Assembly (NCBI GenBank): GCA_015709495.1
Contig: CP054189.1
Location: 620,001 to 684,000, forward strand
Source of the DNA: Chthonomonadaceae bacterium
GTDB lineage: Bacteria > Armatimonadota > Fimbriimonadia > Fimbriimonadales > Fimbriimonadaceae
Direction: 5' to 3'
Length of the DNA stretch: 64,000 nt
Part shown: one piece after another, positions 34,939 through 44,065 of the stretch
Layout of the letters: each line of letters opens with the position of its first letter
Position numbering within the stretch: the stretch's first letter is position 1
Notes under the pieces: generated by a model
Seen by the model: only the letters and a program-made list of their open reading frames with translations
What the model was told of the DNA's origin: nothing
Databases searched by the model: none
Position numbers and translations under genes: made by a program

Positions 34939-37686
34939 ATGAACAGCTTCGAAACCCGATCGATCCTCTCTGTTGGCGGCAAGGAATACGGCTACTTTAG
35001 CCTCCTCAAGCTGGAAGAACGCGGTTTCGATCTTCAGAAGCTGCCCTATTCGATCCGAATCCTCCTCGAAAACTTGCTCCGCACCGAAGACGGCGCCAAC
35101 GTAACTGCGCAAGACATCGAGGCCGTTGCGAACTGGGACCCCACTGCCGCGCCTTCGCAAGAGATCTCGTTTACCCCCGCCCGAACCCTCTTGCAGGACT
35201 TCACGGGCGTGCCTTGCGTGGTGGACCTCGCAGCGATGAGGGACGCGATGGTGAACCTTGGATGCGATCCCCTCAAAATTGATCCGCTCCAACCTGTCGA
35301 ACTCGTGATCGACCACTCTGTCCAGGTCGACGCGTACGGTTCGCAGGCCGCCATCGAGATCAACAGAGACCTGGAATACCAGCGAAATGAGGAGAGGTAC
35401 AGGTTCCTCAAGTGGGGCCAGAACTCCCTGCGCAACCTGCGCGTCGTGCCCCCGAACACAGGCATCGTCCATCAGGTCAACCTCGAATACCTCGCGCGCG
35501 TCGTTATGGACGACGGCGTTCCGGGGCTGCTCTATCCCGACACCCTCGTGGGAACCGACTCGCACACGACTATGATCAACGGACTCGGCGTGCTCGGATG
35601 GGGCGTGGGTGGGATCGAAGCCGAGGCCGCAATGTTAGGCCAGCCGATCAGTATGCTCCTGCCCCAGGTCGTCGGTTTTCGAATCACTGGGTCGCTTCGG
35701 GAAGGCTCCACGGCCACGGACCTAGTCCTGACGGTCACCGAAATGCTGCGCAAGAAGGGCGTTGTGGGCAAGTTCGTCGAGTTCTTCGGGCCGGGCATCG
35801 CCAGTCTCCCCGTGGCGGACCGGGCAACGCTCGGCAACATGGCACCCGAGTACGGCGCGACCTGCGGCCTCTTCCCGGTCGATCACCAGACGCTGAAGTA
35901 CCTTGACCTGACCGGAAGATCGGCGGAGCGCGTCGCCCTGGTCGAAGCCTACAAGAGAGCGCAAGGGTTGTTTGCAACGGCAGATTCTGCCGAGCCGCGC
36001 TACAGCGACGTCCTCGAATTGGACCTCGCTACGGTCGAGCCTTCGGTCGCCGGGCCCAAGCGTCCCCAAGATCGCATTCGCTTATCCGCCGCTAAAGGGT
36101 CATTTCAGTCGGTCCTCGCAGGTTTGAACCGCGAAGGCTGGCAACAGCCTTCGGGCGAGGCGTCGCAGCCTCAAGCGAAGAAGAGTTCCGTGGCACTGAT
36201 GGATTGGGAGGGCCCTGTTGCGACGGAGCCCAATGACCGGGCTCACCTTCTGGAAGACGGATCGATTGTGATCGCCGCGATTACGAGCTGCACCAACACG
36301 TCCAACCCCTCCGTCATGGTGGGGGCCGGGCTGCTCGCCAAGAAGGCCGTCGAACGAGGGCTGATGACTCGGCCGTGGGTGAAGACCTCGCTGGCTCCGG
36401 GATCGCGCGTCGTGCAGGACTATCTCGAGAGGTCGGGCCTGCTTCCGTATCTGAATCAGCTCGGGTTCAACGTGGTTGGGTTCGGCTGCACCACCTGCAT
36501 CGGCAACTCAGGACCCTTACCCGATCAGGTCGCCCAGGAAATCCGCGACCGTGATCTGGTCGCGGTGAGCGTTCTTTCGGGGAATCGCAACTTCGAAGGC
36601 AGGATCAACCCCGACGTCAAGGCCAACTACCTGATGTCTCCGCCGCTCGTCGTCGCCTATGCCCTGGCAGGCACGATGAACATCGATCTTCAGAACGACC
36701 CCGTCGGGGTTGGCGAAGATGGGCGTCCTGCCTACCTCCGCGACATCTGGCCTTCGCAATCGGAGATCGCCAAGGTCATTGTGACCGCTCTGCGCGCCGA
36801 CGTGTTTGCCGAGAACTACAAGTCGGTCTTCGACGGTGACGAAAAGTGGCGGGCCCTCGACGCACAGCCCAGCGACGCGTACCCTTGGGACCCAAGTTCG
36901 ACCTATGTGCGGCGACCGCCTTACTTCGATGGCATGTCCGTCGAGCCTCCGGCCCAGCGCTCGCCGATCGGCACGATGAAGGCGCTTGCGGTTTTGGGCG
37001 ACAGCGTCACGACCGATCACATCTCCCCTGCCGGTAGCATCAAGCTCGATTCTCCGGCAGGCAAGTACCTGGTGGAACACGGAGTCGAGCCTAAGCTCTT
37101 TAACAGCTACGGGTCTCGCCGGGGCAACCACGAAGTGATGATGCGAGGGACCTTTGCCAACGTGCGCCTGCGGAACCAGCTCGCGCCGGGGACAGAAGGC
37201 GGATTCACGACCTACCTTCCAACGGGCGAAGTGACGACGATCTTCGACGCCGCGATGAAGTACGCGGCCGACGGGACCCCGCTCCTCCTGATCGCAGGTA
37301 AGGAGTACGGCTCGGGTTCGAGCCGAGACTGGGCCGCCAAAGGGCCCGCGCTTCTGGGCGTGAAAGTCGTCCTCGCAGAGAGTTTTGAGCGGATTCACCG
37401 AAGCAACCTCGTCGGCATGGGGGTGCTGCCGCTCGAATTCTCGCCCGGGGAAAGCCTCGGTTCCCTGGGCCTTTCGGGAACGGAGGAGTTCGAGGTCGTT
37501 GGCTTGGAAGAGGCGCTCGCCGCGCGGCTGTCTCGCGGCCGAACGCTCCAGGTTCGAGCGCGATCGTCCGACGGGCGCACGACGGAGTTTAGAGTCACCG
37601 CAAGGATCGACACCCCCCGCGAAGTCGATTACTACCTGCACGGCGGGATATTGCAGTACGTGCTCCGATCGTTGGCGGCCGGATAG
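34939..37686 (+). CDS. acnA: Aconitate hydratase (AcnA type)
   Basis: Interconverts citrate and isocitrate in the tricarboxylic acid cycle using a [4Fe-4S] cluster. The 915-residue protein is full length for the AcnA/IRP group. Cluster ligands are C451 in SCTNTSNPS and C517 and C520 in GCTTCIGN. The swivelling C-terminal domain carries [17 protein letters not shown]. The start at ATG 34939 ([20 protein letters not shown]) fits the family; no ribosome binding site is evident before it. It lies 110 bases after the Fur/Zur gene, with a small CTCCG/CGGAG hairpin between that may end that transcript. Confidence 0.96.
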   Translation: MNSFETRSILSVGGKEYGYFSLLKLEERGFDLQKLPYSIRILLENLLRTEDGANVTAQDIEAVANWDPTAAPSQEISFTPARTLLQDFTGVPCVVDLAAMRDAMVNLGCDPLKIDPLQPVELVIDHSVQVDAYGSQAAIEINRDLEYQRNEERYRFLKWGQNSLRNLRVVPPNTGIVHQVNLEYLARVVMDDGVPGLLYPDTLVGTDSHTTMINGLGVLGWGVGGIEAEAAMLGQPISMLLPQVVGFRITGSLREGSTATDLVLTVTEMLRKKGVVGKFVEFFGPGIASLPVADRATLGNMAPEYGATCGLFPVDHQTLKYLDLTGRSAERVALVEAYKRAQGLFATADSAEPRYSDVLELDLATVEPSVAGPKRPQDRIRLSAAKGSFQSVLAGLNREGWQQPSGEASQPQAKKSSVALMDWEGPVATEPNDRAHLLEDGSIVIAAITSCTNTSNPSVMVGAGLLAKKAVERGLMTRPWVKTSLAPGSRVVQDYLERSGLLPYLNQLGFNVVGFGCTTCIGNSGPLPDQVAQEIRDRDLVAVSVLSGNRNFEGRINPDVKANYLMSPPLVVAYALAGTMNIDLQNDPVGVGEDGRPAYLRDIWPSQSEIAKVIVTALRADVFAENYKSVFDGDEKWRALDAQPSDAYPWDPSSTYVRRPPYFDGMSVEPPAQRSPIGTMKALAVLGDSVTTDHISPAGSIKLDSPAGKYLVEHGVEPKLFNSYGSRRGNHEVMMRGTFANVRLRNQLAPGTEGGFTTYLPTGEVTTIFDAAMKYAADGTPLLLIAGKEYGSGSSRDWAAKGPALLGVKVVLAESFERIHRSNLVGMGVLPLEFSPGESLGSLGLSGTEEFEVVGLEEALAARLSRGRTLQVRARSSDGRTTEFRVTARIDTPREVDYYLHGGILQYVLRSLAAG

Positions 37687-37738
37687 GAATTCGAGGGAAC
37701 GCCGAGAAACGCGCTCGGGACTCAGAAGTCAGACTCCT

Positions 37739-38761
37739 GTGAGATCGATTCTTGCCACACTTGTGGGCTTGCTTTGCGCGAACGCTTCCGCGCAGCTTTC
37801 GTGGAGTTCCATGACCTCGTCGCCGATTCAGTGGCGCGAGTACAAATCGGGCCTCTACGGCGGCGTACCGGTTCCCCGCCAACTCGTCATGAACACCGGC
37901 GCCCAGTGGCAAAGGTATTGGTCCGAGATCACTGGAGAACTCCCGCAGTCCGCGCCCGACGACATCTCCTGGCCCCAAGAGCAGCTCATCGCGATTCACA
38001 TCGGACAAAGGCCAAGCGCAGGCTATGAAGTGGCCGTCGAATCCATCCAAACGGTTCGCCCTGGCGAGATCGTGGTCCGGTACGTCGAGGTGACGCCCGC
38101 GCCGGGCCAGATGGTGGCGAAAGTGATCACGAGCCCTTGGGTCGTGGTGCGCATGACCCGCGCGCCGGGAGTCGTGCGATTCGAGGGCCGAACTCAGCCT
38201 GGCCCGATCGCCCGCCGAATCCCCGGCAGGTGTTGCGACCGATGCACCGGAATTCCCTCGAACCTGGTGATCGGCTATCTGCCCGTCCAGTATCCCAAGG
38301 TCATGGGCGATCCGTTCAACCCTCTTTATTCGATCCAATGGCGGACCCATTCCGAGGGTTCGGAGAGCAACATCGACCGGTCGCGAACGCAGGTCCTGGT
38401 GACCGAAGGTGATTGGCAGAAGTACTGGTCGGAAAGCACCGGGCAACCTCCCCACCTTGCCCCCAAGGGAGCCGATTGGAACAAGGAACAGCTCATTGCG
38501 ATCCACGTTCCCCGACTGAGGCCGGGCTCCAAGGTTATGGTGGAGTCCATCGAGCGAGTTTCTGCGGCGACAATTCAAGTGAGCTACCTGGTGCTGACGG
38601 CGCCTTCGCGCACAGCCGTTACCGAACCTACAAACCCTTGGGTGGTGGTGCGTATGGACCGTAGCCCAGGATCGCTCCAGTTCAAGCGGCAGGATGTCGC
38701 CGTGCCCGAGGTCCCGCCCGTCCGGTGTGACTGCGGCTGCTCGACATGCCCAGGTAGATAG
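37739..38761 (+). CDS. Secreted protein with two PrcB-like domains
   Basis: 340 residues from GTG 37739. A signal peptide (MRSILATLVGLLCANASAQ) is followed by two copies of a PrcB C-terminal-type domain: each has a QxYWSE segment (QRYWSEITGELP; QKYWSESTGQPP), then EQLIAIH with a following Gly, and an NPWVVVRM or SPWVVVRM strand. PrcB domains occur in extracellular protease complexes. Each copy is followed by a short Cys-rich motif: RCCDRCTG after the first, CDCGCSTC at the C-terminus. It sits 53 bases after acnA, possibly with its own promoter. Confidence 0.72.
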   Translation: MRSILATLVGLLCANASAQLSWSSMTSSPIQWREYKSGLYGGVPVPRQLVMNTGAQWQRYWSEITGELPQSAPDDISWPQEQLIAIHIGQRPSAGYEVAVESIQTVRPGEIVVRYVEVTPAPGQMVAKVITSPWVVVRMTRAPGVVRFEGRTQPGPIARRIPGRCCDRCTGIPSNLVIGYLPVQYPKVMGDPFNPLYSIQWRTHSEGSESNIDRSRTQVLVTEGDWQKYWSESTGQPPHLAPKGADWNKEQLIAIHVPRLRPGSKVMVESIERVSAATIQVSYLVLTAPSRTAVTEPTNPWVVVRMDRSPGSLQFKRQDVAVPEVPPVRCDCGCSTCPGR

Positions 38762-38857
38762 CATCTGGCACGTCAACGCGGGACGGAACGGACAATCTCA
38801 GGCCGTATCGAGCAAAATGGAGATCGCCGTCACCGTTGGGTGGCAGTTTTCAGCAGA

Positions 38858-40018
38858 ATGAAGAGGATTGGAGTTCTTACGGGCGGGGGCGATGTTCCCG
38901 GCCTCAACCCTTGCATCAAGGCCGTTGCCCACCGCGCGATCGACGACGGTCTCGAAGTTTTGGGCATCCGGCGGGGATGGGCGGGCCTCCTGAATTACAA
39001 CCCCGACGATCCGGAAGACTCGGTGCAGTGGACCGTGCCCCTACACAAAGCCAACACGAGGACGATCGATCGGTTTGGAGGCACGTTTCTCCACACCTCC
39101 CGCACCAACCCGTGCAACGTTGCCGCAGACCGAATCCCTGGGTTCCTCAAAGGAAAAGCCGGGGAACCCCGGCCAGACGGAAGGTTCGACTTCACTCGCC
39201 ATATCCTGAAGAACCTCGAAGTCCTGGAACTCGACGCTCTGGTAACCATCGGCGGAGACGACACGCTCAGTTACAGCTACAGGCTTCACACGGAGGGATT
39301 TCCTGTCGTGGCCATCCCCAAGACGATGGACAACGACGTTTTTGGGACCGACTACTGCATCGGCTTCTCCACGGCCGTGACGCGAAGCGTCGACTTCATT
39401 ACCGCTCTTCGGACGCCGACGGGCTCGCACGAGAGGATCTGCATCGTCGAGTTGTTTGGTCGGAACTCGGGTGAAACCTCCCTCATATCCGCATACCTCG
39501 CCGGGGTGGACCGAGCGGTGATCTCCGAAGTGCCGTTTGACCCTCAAAGGCTCGCCGAATTCCTCGTGCGGGATAAGCGCAACAACCCGAGCAACTACGC
39601 CGTCATGACCATTTCCGAGGGCGCGCAGATGATCGGAGGGAGCATTGTGGAGTGCGGGCAGGCCGATGAGTACGGGCACAGGAAGCTCGGCGGCATCGGT
39701 GCGATCACGGGGGACGCGATCAAAGAGTTGACCGGCGAGAACATCATCTATCAGCAACTCGCCTACCTGATGAGGAGCGGCGAACCCGACGCTCTCGACC
39801 GGATGGTGGCGATCAGTTTTGGGAATCTGGCCGCCGATCTCCTTCAGCAAGAGGTTTCGGGCAAGATGACCGCCCTTCGGGACGGCAAGTACGCGGTGGT
39901 GCCCCTCGACGTCGTTCATGACGGAACCAAGCGAGTGGACGTGAGCGAGCTTTACGACGCAAGCGAGTATCGTCCGAAGGTCGCCAAGATGTTCGGCAAG
40001 CCGATGTTTCTATACTAA
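38858..40018 (+). CDS. pfp: Phosphofructokinase, probably PPi-dependent
   Basis: Phosphorylates fructose 6-phosphate at C1. The 386-residue protein has the PFK fold markers: GGGDVPGLN near the N-terminus, GGDDT at residues 132-136, PKTMDND at 154-160 and a MTISEGAQ segment. Two residues decide the phosphoryl donor in this family: Asp after GGD (here D135, Gly in ATP enzymes) and Lys before TxDND (here K155, Gly in ATP enzymes). Both are of the pyrophosphate type, which would make the step reversible. ATG 38858 is chosen over GTG 38840; neither has a clear ribosome binding site. Confidence 0.9.
   Translation: MKRIGVLTGGGDVPGLNPCIKAVAHRAIDDGLEVLGIRRGWAGLLNYNPDDPEDSVQWTVPLHKANTRTIDRFGGTFLHTSRTNPCNVAADRIPGFLKGKAGEPRPDGRFDFTRHILKNLEVLELDALVTIGGDDTLSYSYRLHTEGFPVVAIPKTMDNDVFGTDYCIGFSTAVTRSVDFITALRTPTGSHERICIVELFGRNSGETSLISAYLAGVDRAVISEVPFDPQRLAEFLVRDKRNNPSNYAVMTISEGAQMIGGSIVECGQADEYGHRKLGGIGAITGDAIKELTGENIIYQQLAYLMRSGEPDALDRMVAISFGNLAADLLQQEVSGKMTALRDGKYAVVPLDVVHDGTKRVDVSELYDASEYRPKVAKMFGKPMFLY
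40011..40016 (+). promoter_or_regulatory. Candidate leaderless -10 element for the MFS gene
   Basis: TATACT (5 of 6 to consensus) covers the last codons of the PFK gene and ends 5 bases before the GTG at 40022. It could give a leaderless transcript of the transporter gene in addition to read-through from the PFK gene. Confidence 0.4.
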
Positions 40019-40021
40019 GGC

Positions 40022-41248
40022 GTGTCAGGCCCCCCATTCCCGAGCGTTTCCCCTTCGCCGAGACTCCTGACCCGGCTCCGTCGCCTGCCCGTCTCCGTCT
40101 GGGCGCTTGGGATCGCCAGCCTGCTTGCAGACGTTGCGAGCGAGATGATCTATCCGATCCTCCCCTCTTTTGTCACCCGCACACTCCGAGCCGGGCGAGG
40201 GGCCTTGGGTCTGATCGAGGGCGGAGCCGACGCGGTTGCTTCTCTCACGAAAATCGCTTCGGGGCTTTGGACCGACCATTACCAACGTCGCAAAGCGCCC
40301 ACCGTAGCTGGCTATGCGCTATCCGGCATCGCCAAACCCTTGCTGTTTCTTGCGGCCGCCTGGCCTACGGTGCTCATCCTGAGGCTGATCGATCGGCTCG
40401 GTAAGGGCGTCCGCACCTCACCCCGAGATGCCCTCATCGCCGACGTAACTCCGCCCGAAGGAAGGGGGATGGCTTATGGGGTTCACAGATCGATGGACCA
40501 CTTGGGCGCGGTGATCGGGCCGATCGCCTGCTGGGCGCTGTTGACCCATGTCGGGGCCAGCGTCGGGACAATCCTGTTGTTATCCGCGATCCCGGCGGTG
40601 GGGGCCGTTTTGACCGTCGCATGGTTCGTCAAAGAGCCCGCTACGAAGCGTCCCTCGACGCGGCCTTTCCACCTTTCGAACGTGGGACGCTTGAGCCCCA
40701 ATTTCCGGAGGTTCTTGTTGGCCGTCACCCTCTTCGCCCTCGGGAATTCGAGCGACATCTTCCTGTTTCAGCGGCTGGAAGAATCGGGAGTTGCGGTGGA
40801 CAGCATTGCGCTTCTCTGGGCCTTGCACCATGTCGTCAAGAGCGCAGTTTCGTTCTTGGGCGGCGGAGCGGCCGATCGATTCGGGTGCAAGCAGATGATT
40901 CTCGCGGGGTGGGCCGTCTATGCAGTTGCCTATCTTGGGATGGGTTGGGGAAAGAGCGAAGGCGTTCTCATTGGAATGTTCCTCCTGTACGGCGCGTTTC
41001 ACGGTCTTTCGGAGCCGGCGGAAAAGAGCCTCGTTTCTCAGCTCGCTCCAAGCGATTTGCGCGGCACGGCCTTTGGAGCGTTTCACGGCGCGGTGGGACT
41101 CGCCGCCCTTCCTGCAAGCCTGACTTTCGGGTTGTTGTGGCAAGCGTGGGGTGTAGAGGTCGCCTTTGGATTCGGGGCGGGAATGGCGGCGCTCGGCGCA
41201 CTGGCTCTCATGGCGGTGCGGCCCGGACGCCTCAGCGAGGCCGCTTAG
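40022..41248 (+). CDS. MFS transporter
   Basis: 408-residue membrane protein with about twelve helices in two halves. The GKGVRTSPRDALIAD loop (about residues 123-137) between helices, and ADRFGCKQMILAGWAVYA in the second half, place it in the major facilitator superfamily, in a branch of uncharacterised exporters. Substrate unknown. The GTG start lies 3 bases after the PFK stop. Its stop overlaps that of the convergent nuoF by 4 bases. Confidence 0.85.
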   Translation: MSGPPFPSVSPSPRLLTRLRRLPVSVWALGIASLLADVASEMIYPILPSFVTRTLRAGRGALGLIEGGADAVASLTKIASGLWTDHYQRRKAPTVAGYALSGIAKPLLFLAAAWPTVLILRLIDRLGKGVRTSPRDALIADVTPPEGRGMAYGVHRSMDHLGAVIGPIACWALLTHVGASVGTILLLSAIPAVGAVLTVAWFVKEPATKRPSTRPFHLSNVGRLSPNFRRFLLAVTLFALGNSSDIFLFQRLEESGVAVDSIALLWALHHVVKSAVSFLGGGAADRFGCKQMILAGWAVYAVAYLGMGWGKSEGVLIGMFLLYGAFHGLSEPAEKSLVSQLAPSDLRGTAFGAFHGAVGLAALPASLTFGLLWQAWGVEVAFGFGAGMAALGALALMAVRPGRLSEAA

Positions 41249-42573
41249 GCCGATGGCGCGGCGACAGGCTCGGGGAACATGGCGATCGCTTCAGACGTCT
41301 CCACGAGGCTCCTTCCCGTTCGGATGAAGTGTTCAAACTCCTCGCGAAACACGCGAATCGCGCCCTGAACCGGCCAAGCGGCCGCATCCCCCAGCCCGCA
41401 GAACGACCTGCCGTCGATTTGCGAGCAGATATCCAGCAACAGGTCGATGTCGCCCGGTTGGCCTGCCCCCCGACGAATGCGGTCGAGCACCTGAACCAGC
41501 CACCTCGTCCCCTCGCGACAGGGCGTACACTTGCCGCAAGACTCCCGCGCGTAGAACTGCGCCGTTCTCCAAATGAACGTCACGATGCAAGTGTGCTCAT
41601 TGAGGAACATACACCCGCCGGAGCCAACCATCGATTGAACGTCCGCCATCTCTTCATAGCCGAGAATTGCGCGCTCAGTGCGTTCAGCGTCGAGGATCGG
41701 TACCGAGCTTCCTCCCGGAACGCAAGCCTTCAACTTCCCGCCCTTCATCCCCCCAGCGAGGTCGAGGAGTTCCTTCAGTGGCGTTCCAAACTCGATTTCG
41801 TAATTCCCGGGGCGGTTCACGTGCCCAGAGACGGAGAAAATCTTGGTTCCGCGAGAGTTCTTGGTGGATGCGCCCAAGGTGGCGTACCACTCGCCGCCCC
41901 TATCGAGAATGAACGGCACGCAGCAGAACGTCTCGACGTTGTTGATCAGCGTCGGCGTATCCCAAAGCCCTGCGATCGTCGGGAGGGGCGCATGGGGGAA
42001 CTTCAGCCGGGGCATACCCCGTTCACCCATGACGGAGCTCATCATCGCAGACTCCTCTCCGCACTCATACGACCCCGCGCCCATGTGGATATGGATTTCA
42101 TAATCCCATTTGCTGCCCAGAATGTTCTTGCCGAGGTACCCGGCTTTCCGCGCTTCGTCGATCGCCTTCCTCATGGACCGGGCCGCGTCGACGAATTCGC
42201 CGCGAATGTAGATGTAGCCTACGTCGGCTTGGGTGGCGTAGCCGGCGATGATCATGCCCTCGACCAACTCGTGGGGACACTGCTCCATGAGCTGCTTGTC
42301 CTTGAACGTTCCCGGCTCGCCCTCATCGGCGTTGCAGAGGACGTTATGTCGCAGGTTCTTGTTCTTGGGAATGCCGTTCCACTTGATCCAAGTAGGAAAC
42401 CCCGCGCCTCCCCTTCCGCGCAGGCCGGAGGCTTTGACTTCGTCGATCACTTGCTGGCGCTCCCTCTTGAGCGCCTTTTTCAGCGCGCGATAGCCTCCTT
42501 TGGCCTCATACCCCTCGAGGGTCGCGAACGAAGGGTCGCCCGCGTGTTCGAACAACAGCTTAACTTCGCCCAT
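41245..42573 (-). CDS. nuoF: NADH-quinone oxidoreductase subunit F
   Basis: NADH- and FMN-binding subunit of complex I, which takes electrons from NADH. The 442-residue protein has the flavin/NADH glycine-rich loop GLRGRGGAGFPTWIKW, the FMN segment VLCNADEGEPGTFKD, and the C-terminal 4Fe-4S site CGKCTPCREGT with a further Cys in SFCGLGDAAAWP. Unlike in most genomes it is not next to nuoE: a prepilin-like gene and a small membrane protein lie between them on the same strand, with a terminator before nuoF. Confidence 0.96.
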   Translation of the reverse strand: MGEVKLLFEHAGDPSFATLEGYEAKGGYRALKKALKRERQQVIDEVKASGLRGRGGAGFPTWIKWNGIPKNKNLRHNVLCNADEGEPGTFKDKQLMEQCPHELVEGMIIAGYATQADVGYIYIRGEFVDAARSMRKAIDEARKAGYLGKNILGSKWDYEIHIHMGAGSYECGEESAMMSSVMGERGMPRLKFPHAPLPTIAGLWDTPTLINNVETFCCVPFILDRGGEWYATLGASTKNSRGTKIFSVSGHVNRPGNYEIEFGTPLKELLDLAGGMKGGKLKACVPGGSSVPILDAERTERAILGYEEMADVQSMVGSGGCMFLNEHTCIVTFIWRTAQFYARESCGKCTPCREGTRWLVQVLDRIRRGAGQPGDIDLLLDICSQIDGRSFCGLGDAAAWPVQGAIRVFREEFEHFIRTGRSLVETSEAIAMFPEPVAAPSA

Positions 42574-42583
42574 GGGTAGCCGA

Positions 42584-42589
42584 ATTGTA
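42584..42589 (-). promoter_or_regulatory. Candidate -10 element for nuoF
   Basis: TACAAT on the minus strand ends 10 bases before the nuoF ATG and begins just past the terminator of the upstream gene. No convincing -35 is seen. It would let nuoF be transcribed independently of the genes before it. Confidence 0.45.
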
Positions 42590-42604
42590 CTTGAAGGCCG
42601 GGGG

Positions 42605-42642
42605 GAAAAGAAAAAACGCCCACAGGGAAGTCCTCCGGGCGT
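42605..42642 (-). terminator. Intrinsic terminator between small membrane protein and nuoF
   Basis: On the minus strand the transcript would form AACGCCC/GGGCGTT (42614-42620 with 42636-42642), with inner CCT/AGG-type pairing possible, followed directly by a run of six T and then TCTTTT. This is a canonical intrinsic terminator placed after the small membrane protein gene. Confidence 0.8.
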
Positions 42643-42669
42643 TCCAACAATTGCGAAAACGAACGGGAA

Positions 42670-42930
42670 TTACATCTTCTTCTTGGGTCCCTTCATGTTG
42701 GCCGGGGTCCCCGAGGGGCTTGCTCCCATGGTCATCATGTCGCCGCTAGCCTCTTGTTGCGAAATCGGCTTAGCGTCTTTCGGAACGTCCTTCTTCATTT
42801 CGGCTTGGATCGAATCGACGTTCGTTCCTGCCCCAGAGTTGCGGGTCTGATAGATCCCGAACGCCACAGCAACGACGATCAATGCCGCCAAACCGACGAT
42901 GGTCAGTGTTTTCTTTGCGTCTTCACCCAT
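42670..42930 (-). CDS. Small single-pass membrane protein
   Basis: 86 residues: a short charged start (MGEDAKKT), one membrane helix (about residues 9-26), then a hydrophilic stretch with KKDVPKDAKP and a Met/Gly/Lys-rich end (KGPKKKM). No family recognised. A GGAGGGATC ribosome binding site precedes the ATG. It follows the prepilin-like gene after a stem-loop; small anchored proteins of this type often accompany DUF1559 genes, so a joint role at the cell surface is possible but unproven. Confidence 0.68.
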   Translation of the reverse strand: MGEDAKKTLTIVGLAALIVVAVAFGIYQTRNSGAGTNVDSIQAEMKKDVPKDAKPISQQEASGDMMTMGASPSGTPANMKGPKKKM

Positions 42931-42960
42931 TTGTGTGATCCCTCCTGATAAATGAAGGAC

Positions 42961-42985
42961 GGGAGGCGACGGCTTGTCGCCTCCC
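42961..42985 (-). terminator. Stem-loop between prepilin-like gene and small membrane protein gene
   Basis: GGGAGGCGAC pairs perfectly with GTCGCCTCCC over a 5-base loop. On the minus strand it is followed by GTCCTTCATTTATC, which lacks a T run, so it is better read as a partial terminator or an mRNA-stabilising hairpin that sets a lower level of the downstream gene. Confidence 0.55.
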
Positions 42986-43006
42986 GAGACCTACACTAAG
43001 TTGAGC

Positions 43007-43882
43007 TTAGAACAGGTCCCAAACGTACTTGTTGATGTCGAAGATCGTGCCGGTCCACGACGGGAGCACGTTGCAACCCGCAGTGAGCTGGCTGATCCGC
43101 TTCGGCGTCGCGTGCCCATCGGCCCAGCCGACGTTCGCGATTTCACCGTGGTACGGCCAAGCGCCACCAAACACGTTCCAAGCGAGGGGAAGGTCAGGTC
43201 GCCAACCGCCCCACCACCAGCGGCCCGTGCAGCCGGAGACGAGGGGAGGAAGGGTGTCCGTTCCATCGGCAAGCCGTCGGCAAGGAGGATCGATTCCCCA
43301 GTTGCCGCCGCCGCGAGGAGCGCCGCTCGACGTGCGATCCCACACCGAGTTCACGAAAAGGATCGTGTCCGCGGGGGAGTTCACACGGCTCTGCTCGGTA
43401 CCCGAGGCCATGAAGATCATCCCGATGCTCGGGCAGTAGTTCATGACGCTGAAGTACTGAGTGTTGTAGCCATAGTCGGCCTTGATCGCCCGGTTGAACT
43501 CGTATTGAGCTTGCGTGTAGGCCACGCTGGCCGGGTCGATCAGGTCGAGGTCTCGGTCGGCATCGCCAACAGGAGAACCCGGAGACGTCAGCATCGGATA
43601 GCTCTTGCGGTAAGGCTGGAGCAGGTTGCCGATGGCCTGGTCGGGGTTCGCCGGATTCGCATCGTACGTGTTAAGGTACTGAATCAGCGGTGCAGTGTCG
43701 TTGTTGTCTGAAAAGTACATCATCACAGACATCGCGTGCTGCTTCATGTTAGAAAGACAGCTCGTCTTCTTGGCCGCGACCTTGGCCTGTGCGAACACAG
43801 GGAACAGGATAGCGGCGAGAATCGCGATGATCGCAATGACGACCAACAGTTCGATGAGCGTAAATGCAGATTTTCGGCTCAT
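43007..43882 (-). CDS. DUF1559 prepilin-like protein
   Basis: 291 residues. The N-terminus is a type IV pilin/type II pseudopilin signal: MSRKSAFTLIELLVVIAII with the cleavage site before Phe and the conserved Glu at +5 of the mature protein. The rest is a DUF1559 domain, with LFPVFAQAKVAAKKTSCLSN after the helix and, near the end, the NVGWADGHATP segment of the H-x9-DG motif. A GGAGG ribosome binding site lies 9 bases before the ATG. Proteins of this group are abundant in Armatimonadota and Planctomycetota; their role is unknown. It interrupts the nuoE-nuoF pair. Confidence 0.88.
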   Translation of the reverse strand: MSRKSAFTLIELLVVIAIIAILAAILFPVFAQAKVAAKKTSCLSNMKQHAMSVMMYFSDNNDTAPLIQYLNTYDANPANPDQAIGNLLQPYRKSYPMLTSPGSPVGDADRDLDLIDPASVAYTQAQYEFNRAIKADYGYNTQYFSVMNYCPSIGMIFMASGTEQSRVNSPADTILFVNSVWDRTSSGAPRGGGNWGIDPPCRRLADGTDTLPPLVSGCTGRWWWGGWRPDLPLAWNVFGGAWPYHGEIANVGWADGHATPKRISQLTAGCNVLPSWTGTIFDINKYVWDLF

Positions 43883-43998
43883 AAAAAGAACCTCCGTTTA
43901 GTACTGAGTACAAAACGCATTCTACAAGACTTTTGCCAAAAGTGCGAGAGGTTTTTTCATTTTCTGTGGAAACCAGCAAAAAGCAGGTTCACACGAGC

Positions 43999-44031
43999 AA
44001 AAAACGCCCCCCGCTGGCCTGCGAGCGGGCG
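43999..44031 (-). terminator. Intrinsic terminator after nuoE
   Basis: On the minus strand CGCCCGCT pairs with AGCGGGGGGCG (two-base bulge) around an 8-base loop, followed by six T. It lies 35 bases beyond the nuoE stop and should separate nuoE from the prepilin-like gene. Confidence 0.78.
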
Positions 44032-44065
44032 TCGTGGGGAGTACTTGGGAGTGCGTACGCCCGTC

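Noticed and set aside
40621-42579. 652-codon plus-strand frame spanning the MFS and nuoF genes
   Set aside because: Arg-rich product without domains; it runs through two clear genes in other frames.
42961-42985. Full intrinsic terminator after the prepilin-like gene
   Set aside because: The stem is perfect but lacks a T run, so it is listed only as a partial terminator or stabilising hairpin.
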